Origin: Sycon ciliatum
Lineage: Eukaryota; Porifera; Calcarea; Leucosolenida; Sycettidae
Length of the DNA stretch: 64,000 nucleotides
Reading direction: 5' to 3'
Assembly: GCF_964019385.1 (NCBI RefSeq)
Contig: NC_088655.1
Location: 21,133,795-21,197,794, forward strand
Part shown: positions 57,840 through 64,000 of the stretch, one piece after another
How positions within the stretch are numbered: the stretch's first letter is position 1
How the letters are laid out: each line of letters begins with the position of its first letter
The notes under the pieces: generated by a model
Told to the model about the DNA's origin: nothing
What the model saw: the letters and a program-made list of their open reading frames with translations, nothing else
Databases searched by the model: none
Program-made: the position numbers and the translations under genes

Positions 57840-58064
57840 CACTTATACCTCGGTTATCCAGACCCCGAAGTTACGGGCATTTCAGGCTACCGGGCAAACT
57901 TTGGGCGAGTTTCAGTGGAAATGTTACTACTCTTTTGGCTATTTTTCTGGAAATAGTGGCCACATATGCCATAGTTATGGCCATTTCCTGTCAAAATGTA
58001 TGTGATTCGGGGATACGGACATTTCAAAGTTACAGGCAGTGGCCGAATAAATAAGTTATGAGTG
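57840..58064. mobile_element. TA-flanked 225-bp MITE, copy 5
   Basis: Same family and unit position as the earlier copies. Confidence 0.8.
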
Positions 58065-58404
58065 TATTTAATATTGTCGGATCATTGTGTCATTGTACAA
58101 ATTGGATCAACGCCCATGATGCGGTATGAATGCGGCTAGACGTACACATATGCAAGTGCAGTGATGTGATCGGAACTGATCCATGGTACCAGTTTTGCGC
58201 TTTAAGTCGCATTTCGGTAAAGAGAATTGTACGTCGCTGCCTTAAGATCCCTCCCGGGTGATTCAGCGGCAATTTTGGAGTTTGTGCTTTTGCCATTTTC
58301 AAAATGGATGTTTTTGCCTTTTATCCTCCATGTGTAATTTAATATCGTACTCGTAATGCAGGTTCAGTGAAACCCAGCCTATTGACGCAGCTGCATATTC
58401 GTAG

Positions 58405-59419
58405 TTTTTTTTTTTTTTACGAGAAACCACGAACCTCGAGAACAGAATACTGCATGGTAGAGGTGGTTGCAGACGCAACTGTGGTGGTGAAAACTGGAGC
58501 ATCTCCGCCGACCTGAGGTCTCGGCTTCAGCGACACTTCAGAGCACCAAAAACTGGGGAGGAGTAGGCACAGGGGGAGGGGAGGGGGGGGGGGGTACATT
58601 TATATAGAGGAAGGAAAAACGAAAAGATGATACATGTGATAGAGGAAGAAAATAAAAAATAAAAAATAAAAATAAAAAATAAATAAAATAATAAAAAATA
58701 AAAAAAAATAAAAAAGGGGGGAGCCAGGGTGCAAGCAGAAAGGGTGTTCAGGGAGTGTTCAGAGGGCATCTGTGGCTGAACGCCAGTCTCGGCTGCGGAG
58801 CGACTTGTAGGCGCCTTCCTTGAATGCGTGCATTCCCTTCTGCGTGGGAAGGTTGCGTAGCAGGGCAGATGGGAGACGATTCCAGTCTTGGATCGTGGCA
58901 TGGGGGAATGATCGGAGAGCACTATTACGGGCTCCGGCGGGCAGTGTCGGTGCTAGTTGGTGCTGGTGCTGGTTCTTTTGCTGGTGGTGAGTGGAGCGCC
59001 GGTGCTGGTTTGCAACTGCCCTCGGTGGTGTCATGGTGGTCAGGATTGGGGGACCGTCGATCCAATGCAGCTTGTACAGGGATGTGAGTGCTGCGACTTG
59101 ACGCCGAACAGTAAGGCTTGGGAGGTATGACCCTGGGCTGATGAGCTTTAGGGCTCGGTGCTGTACCCGGTCCAGCTGGTTCAGGGTAGACTGGGACGCA
59201 CCCAACCATGAAAGCGGGCAGTACTCAAGTACTGGGCGGACGAAGCCGCGATACACTGCATACTTGGCCTTGCTGTCGAGAATGGGCAGGGCCTTCCTCA
59301 TGAAGCCAAGACGTTGGTGACCATGGACTGCAACCTGTCGAATGTGGGAGCGAAAGGAGAGGCTCCGATCAAAGAGCACTCCGAGCAACTTCAGCTCCTC
59401 CACTTCCTCTATGGCCACA
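58405..59419 (-). mobile_element. 5'-truncated LINE, minus strand
   Basis: Interrupts the array sequence ATTCGTAGTACATACC. The poly(A) tail appears as a T run (~58406-58419). The 3' untranslated part includes a (AAAATA)n stretch at ~58650-58715. The reverse transcriptase C-terminus lies at 58759-59418. An AGT-like repeat at the junctions is too short to be a secure duplication. Confidence 0.8.
58759..59418 (-). pseudogene. LINE reverse transcriptase, C-terminal part
   Basis: 219 codons without palm motifs: LKLLGVLFDRSLSFRSHI (just after the catalytic domain), AVYRGFVRPVLEYCPLSWLG, LDRVQHRALKLI, then SFPHATIQDWNRLPSALL and FKEGAYKSL. Typical of CR1/L2/Jockey-group elements. The frame is open, suggesting a young insertion. 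Confidence 0.85.
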
Positions 59420-60222
59420 GTACATACCTCATACGGTGTTACTGTCTAATGATCTGGAGAAAGGTGCCATCAACTGAATCCGCCGAGGGCCAAACCAAGC
59501 GGAGTTTAGCATGCACTCTGCAAACTGAAGGGCACTTACGGCGTCTCCGACATGTCGATGTAGAGTGATGCAAGAAACAAAAACGGAGGAAGGCATGCAG
59601 AAGTCTTAGCTTCCGTGCTTCTGTTCTCTGATCGCGAAACCAGTTTGTGTAGCTAGTGCACCTAAACCCGACGTGAGGGTTCAGGAAATCCTGTATTCAC
59701 ATCTGGAATGATCGAGGTCCTGTATGCACAGCCTACTATCCACGAGGATGGAGCCTGCGCTGCCCTAGCCTCCAGCAATGTAAGATACAATATACATTCA
59801 GCTCGAAATACTTTTCTGTTTCCAGCTCATGCTCCTGAAGTTCACCTGTATATTCCTCCCGAAATCGTTCCGAGCTTTTCTCCCTCGAGATACTAGCCCC
59901 TCATACGTGTAATAGATGGAACAGAATATTGTCCCGCATGGACCTTGCTCAAGTGAAAGATTCTGGCATGATGGCGTCTCTCAAAAATATACCCAGCAAT
60001 GGGAGCGTGACCGATTTTGAGAACAACAGACACAACACCCTGGGCCAAAGACCTGCACACATTGATGGGGTGAGGAGGCAGTAGATGAGAATTTTCCGGT
60101 TATGACAGGATTCCATTCGGGTAAAGGTCAGGGAACACATGATTGTTTGTACGTTATTTGTGCAGTGCAAACACAGAACAGGATCATCCTGGTTCAGGAC
60201 ACTCGATGTCACTGTGCTATAC

Positions 60223-60321
60223 CTCATTCTTCATTTCACAGTCGGCCCCTGCAGCGAGCAGCGCTTTACACATCTCGATTCTACATAACCTGGCGGCATC
60301 GTGCAACGGAGTGTCGCCAAG
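60223..60321 (-). CDS. Ankyrin exon 16, intact (99 nt)
   Basis: LGDTPLHDAARLCRIEMCKA then LLAAGADCEMKNE. Donor GTATAG differs from the common GTAAAG. The acceptor TTCCAG is kept, but a LINE begins ~20 bp upstream and removes part of the pyrimidine tract, so splicing may be impaired. Confidence 0.65.
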
Positions 60322-60344
60322 CTGGAAGCACAGGCAAGAAAAAA

Positions 60345-60477
60345 CTCCATAGCTGGCTATCGTCTTATCTTGACGCCAGTTCACTCCAGTGCTTAGTTGG
60401 TGGGCAGATTTCTTCTCTCTACCCAATCTCTGCAGGGGTGCCCCAGGGCAGTATCTTGGGCCCTACGCTGTTTTTAA
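60345..60477 (+). pseudogene. LINE reverse transcriptase fragment, 5' piece
   Basis: Reads LHSWLSSYLDASSLQCL and GVPQGSILGPTLFL, the conserved G-x-P-Q-G motif. Interrupted at TTAA by the MITE; the other side reads LIHVNES in the same frame once one TTAA is ignored. Confidence 0.85.
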
Positions 60478-61373
60478 CCCTTTGAGGACTACCCAAAACC
60501 ACCTGGATTCCTACCATTTTCAGGCGAAAAAGCGATATTTTCAAAAATTGATCTAGTGTCATAAAATTTGGTTCTAAAGAGACATAGACATCAGTAGGCA
60601 ACAAAAACCTAAGTTTCTACATCATATATTCATTATAGAGGTCAGAATGGTCAATTCAAAATAGGTGTATGTTGCGATTTTCTCAAAAATCGAGTTTAAA
60701 AAATATTGGATATGGTGTCCGAATCCGTTGATCCCCGAGCTGCAGAGAGTGCTCAATGTCAGAGACAGAGCTTAGTACATACCAGACTCAGTGGAGGACG
60801 TTCAGGTTGGTTGTAACTCTGAGTTTCATGCCGCTAGGCAATCATCAGTTGTCTGATGATTGCCTAGCGGCATGAAACTCAGAGTTACAACCAACCTGAA
60901 CGTCCTCCGCTGAGTCTGCTATGGATATGGTGTCCTAAAGTTTGATTCTAAAGAGACATTGATATCAGTGACATCCTCAGAAAAGTAAAAGGATCACACT
61001 GTTCATCCTCACTATCGCTGCTCATAAAGATAATGCTGAGGGCCTCAGACAAGGAGACACTTGACAGGTTACGTGCCATCGGCACTCTCAACAAAGTAAC
61101 AAGCTAGTTTCAAATTCCAAATAATTTCTCGATCGGCGCATTCTCTGAGTATACTCAAATGTGGCCGGTTCTCCACGGGACTGACGCGGATCGACTGCGA
61201 CATGTCTCACCTTGACGAAGAATCAGATCGTACTCGTCTGAGCAACATATGAGCGACTACCAGCACCTAAAAATATATCGATATCGCAATTTTCTCAAAA
61301 ACGGATATACTCGTCTTTAGGAATCCAGCTATACCTTAAAAAAGGGATATATTCGTCCTTCGTCCTCAAAGGG
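60478..61373. mobile_element. piggyBac-like MITE (896 bp)
   Basis: 12-bp terminal inverted repeats CCCTTTGAGGAC, flanked by TTAA (60474-60477, 61374-61377). The host LINE frame is continuous across the site, so the insertion is exact. No transposase. It holds a long snapback hairpin. Confidence 0.9.
60787..60920. repeat. ~65-bp perfect snapback hairpin
   Basis: Arms of ~65 bp starting AGACTCAGTGGAGGACGTTC are reverse complements with a single mismatch, around a TTGT loop. No target duplication seen. Confidence 0.9.
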
Positions 61374-61382
61374 TTAATACAC

Positions 61383-62300
61383 GTGAATGAATCTGCCGAT
61401 GTTCTTGATGGCAATGCTAAGCTTGAGGCCTACGCGGTCGATACCACACTATACAGTCTAGTATCCTCAGCTCAGTGCCCTCGGGACGCTGCATACACCT
61501 TGCAGGTATCTACAAACCGCCTGCATAAGTGGGGTTGCCGGTGGAAAGTGTCTTTCGAGCCCACCAAGTCACAGGCTATGACTGACTGCTACCCTCCGAC
61601 GCACTGACCTAGACCTACCCCAAATCCAGTTTGGTGGTACCTCTGTACCGGAGGAAACCAGCATATCCCTGCTTGGTGTTCGATTTGACTCCAAACTGTC
61701 CTTCGCTAGTCACCTCAGGACCGTGACCATCCGCGCCCAGCAGCGCCTCGGCTTTCTCCGACGAGCGGCCCACATTCTAACGCCAGCTGGCCGAACGACT
61801 GTCTACAAGGCATTCGTGAGGCCCTGATGGAGTATGCCCCGCTTGTGTGGATGGGCGCACCAGCCAGCCACATCCAACGTCTGGATAATGTTCAACGCCG
61901 CGCACTGCGCATCATTGGCCCTGGGGCAATTCTCCTCAGTCTGGCTGTCCGCCGGACTGCTGCTGCTCTCTCGTGCATGTACAAATTGCATTTCATCACT
62001 GGTCCTCCTCAGCTACTTGATGTATTGCCACCGCATCACGTTTCTCCAGCCAACTCCAGAACCAGGAACGAGCACAATAATGCCACTAGCCATGCCCATC
62101 AACTGTCAGACACGCTCCCTGTCTCAGCTCCATCCGTCGTGAAGCGGTCGTTCCCGTACTGCTGTATAGGCGCACTGAACTCTCTTCCTGACAGGCTGCT
62201 GTCGCAGCGCCCGCACATAACACGTTTTCAGTCATTAAAGACAAAGGTCTACCTACACCTGAGAGACAGCAAATGGTTCTGGGCAACATACTCCCTGTAA
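61383..62300 (+). pseudogene. LINE reverse transcriptase, 3' pieces
   Basis: 61383-61607 has AYAVDTTLYS (the A-D-D motif with the first Asp changed to Val) and a STNRLHKWGCRW segment. After frameshifts, 61827-62300 reads MEYAPLVWMGAPASHIQRLD, VQRRALRIIG, RSFPYCCIGALNSLPDRLL and FQSLKTKVYLHL. CR1/L2/Jockey-group. Inactive. Confidence 0.85.
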
Positions 62301-62455
62301 TTTTTCGAGCTCGTCGCTTGCCCGACCCGCTAATCTGCGTACCTGGCCTTGCTCAGAGTGCTCAGCTGTGTTTTGCATACGTGTACATGTACATGGTACA
62401 TCAGTCCTAACACCGATAATTTTTTTTATCTTAAAAAGGCGACGTGGAGACAATA

Positions 62456-62880
62456 ATCTTAATAATGCAATGAATAACTAAATGCGCACTCATATCACAA
62501 CCATGGGGACGAATCATGTATTCCAGAACGTTTTCTTGTCACAATTATCAATGGAATTCGTGACTAAAGAGAATGATGAAACTACAATAGAATTTATACA
62601 CTTGGAGTGAAACAGCGAGAATACAAGCATAGTAAGAAAAATAGCACAAACCTAGGAACAATTTGCACAGGTAATAAACTATAGGTGAGGTGAGAAATGA
62701 TAGGAAATTCAGTAAGTGCAGTGTGACAATGGACATGCATGTGAAAGTGTGTATCTTGTTTTTATTTTTCTAAACACCTACCGGTACTTTTACCCATTCT
62801 ACTTCCCCATAGCTAGATCTAGCTGCGCTTTACATTTCTGTTTGTTTTTCCAGGTGCGTGCTTGTGGCATTGAACCCGAG
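62456..62880. other. No gene recognised
   Basis: AT-rich, no domain seen. Array-type intron sequence resumes at ~62900 with the ACGTCGTCTCCGACATG block. Confidence 0.35.
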
Positions 62881-63541
62881 ACCTTTGGTCGGTGGAGCCG
62901 AATTGAAGGTCACTTACGTCGTCTCCGACATGTTGATATAAAGTGGCGCAAGAAATAAAAGGAGGAGGAAGGCATGCAGAAGTCTTAGCTTCCGTGCTTC
63001 TGTTCTTTGCTCGCGAAACCAGTTTGTGCAGCTAGTGCACCAAAACCCTACGCGAGGGTTCTTGTATGGAAATCCTGCATTCACATCTGGAATGCTCGAT
63101 GTTCTGTATGCACAGCCTACTATTCACGAGGATGGAGCCTGTGCTGCCCTAGCCTGCAGCAATGTAAGATACAATATACATGTAGCTCGAAATACTTTTC
63201 TGTTTTCAGCTCATGCCCCTGAATTCCACCTGTAGACTCCTCCCGAAGTCGTTCCGAGTTTTAGTACTTCCACATACTAACCCTTCATACGTGTAATGGA
63301 TGGAACATAGTAATCATTGTTCTGTCTGGACCCGCTCAGGTGAAAGATTCTGGTATGATGGCGTCTCTCAAGGATATACCAAGCAATGGGAGCGTGGCCG
63401 ATTTTGAGAACAATAGACACAACACCCTGGGGCAAAGACCTGCACGCATTATAGTCGTGAGGAGGCCGTAAATGAACATTTCCGGTTAAACACTGAACAG
63501 GATTATCCTGGTGCATAACACTCAATGTTACTGTGCTTTAC

Positions 63542-63619
63542 CTCATTCTTGATGTTACACTCGGCGCCTCCAGCAATCAGCGCTTGACACACATCCAGGT
63601 TACCACCATTGGCGGCACC
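63542..63619 (-). pseudogene. Ankyrin exon 17, 5'-truncated
   Basis: Retains NGGNLDVCQ, LIAGGAECNIKNE and the donor GTAAAG, but the first ~7 residues including TPLH and the acceptor are lost. The exon joins directly to intron sequence beginning GTACAGACATACATG. Confidence 0.75.
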
Positions 63620-63636
63620 GTACAGACATACATGTA

Positions 63637-63861
63637 CACTTATACCTCGGTTATCCAGACCCCAAAGTTACGGGCATTTCAGGCTACTGGGCAAACTTTG
63701 GGAGAGTTTCAGTGGAAATGTTACTACTCTTTTGGCAATTTTTGTGGAAATAGTGGCGACATATGCCATATTAATGGCCATTCCCCGTCAAAATGCATGT
63801 GATTCGGGGTAACGGACATTTCGAAGTTACGGGCAGTGCCCGGGTAAACAAGTTATGAGTT
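63637..63861. mobile_element. TA-flanked 225-bp MITE, copy 6
   Basis: Same family; the last base before TA is changed (GAGTT). Beyond it, to 64000, is array intron sequence that continues past the window. Confidence 0.8.
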
Positions 63862-64000
63862 TATTTCATATTGTCGGATCACTGGGTCGTTGTACAAATT
63901 GGATCAACCCCCATGATGCGGTATGAATGTGGCTTGATGTAAACATATGCAAGTGCAGTGATGTGATCGGAACTGGTCCACTCCGGTCCGTCCGCATCAA

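Larger units (their letters stand above)
60341..62455 (+). mobile_element. 5'-truncated LINE interrupted by a piggyBac-like MITE
   Basis: Starts within the intron tract beside exon 16 and contains reverse transcriptase pieces at 60341-60477 and 61374-62300. The 3' end (near TTAATAATGCAATGAATAA) is not certain. Confidence 0.75.

Noticed and set aside
60850..60895. Hammerhead ribozyme-like core (CTGATGA ... GAAAC), also at 49170-49215 on the minus strand
   Set aside because: Stem II has a mismatch at its first pair and no convincing stem I with a proper cleavage site could be drawn. A covariance search would be needed to revive it.

Overview
This is a repeat-rich, gene-poor piece of animal nuclear DNA. 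It has GT-AG introns, SINEs, several LINE lineages, a Ty3/gypsy element, a DIRS-type element, many cut-and-paste transposons and abundant GT/GA microsatellites. The mix suggests a marine invertebrate (sponge, cnidarian or lophotrochozoan), but nothing here fixes the species. No bacterial features are present. Names come from motif recognition, not database searches.

Layout. 1-2.3 kb: an 8-bp minisatellite, then the last two exons of an unrecognised plus-strand gene, with its stop codon and a poly(A) signal. 2.4-6.5 kb: minus-strand wreck of a DIRS-type retrotransposon (Gag zinc knuckle, RNase H, tyrosine recombinase; no reverse transcriptase palm). It is split by a ~40-bp periodic array built on a near-palindromic GGCATCCCGGTGCC core. 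6.5-10.8 kb: a SINE and a ~3.9 kb element with long inverted arms. A second copy of that element lies at 43.8-47.3 kb in the opposite orientation. 11-13.1 kb: a retroelement fragment, half of a foldback element and a Tc1-like transposase tail.

15.4-64 kb is one large array. Its unit of roughly 1.8-2.5 kb carries, on the minus strand, a 99-nt (or 96-nt) exon encoding exactly one ankyrin repeat, with a splice acceptor on one side and a GTAAAG-type donor on the other. I count 17 such exons. Twelve are intact and in frame; five are broken by frameshift, truncation or insertion. Because both exon lengths are multiples of three and introns appear to be phase 0, exons can be added or lost without changing frame. 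This looks like the expanding ankyrin part of a minus-strand gene (or several), transcribed from high to low coordinates. Neither end of the gene was identified.

The array is heavily invaded, and the insertions can be ordered in time. A LINE with a 13-bp target duplication (24.4-32.8 kb) was itself hit by a gypsy element with a 4-bp duplication (25.07-29.84 kb). A hAT-like element (42.3-48.9 kb) was hit by a Harbinger-like element, a second hAT and further elements. A piggyBac-like element (54.7-56.8 kb) contains a small LTR element. A LINE (60.3-62.4 kb) contains a piggyBac-like MITE, which contains a long snapback hairpin. Three neighbouring array units each carry a different transposon within about 20 bp of the same unit position.
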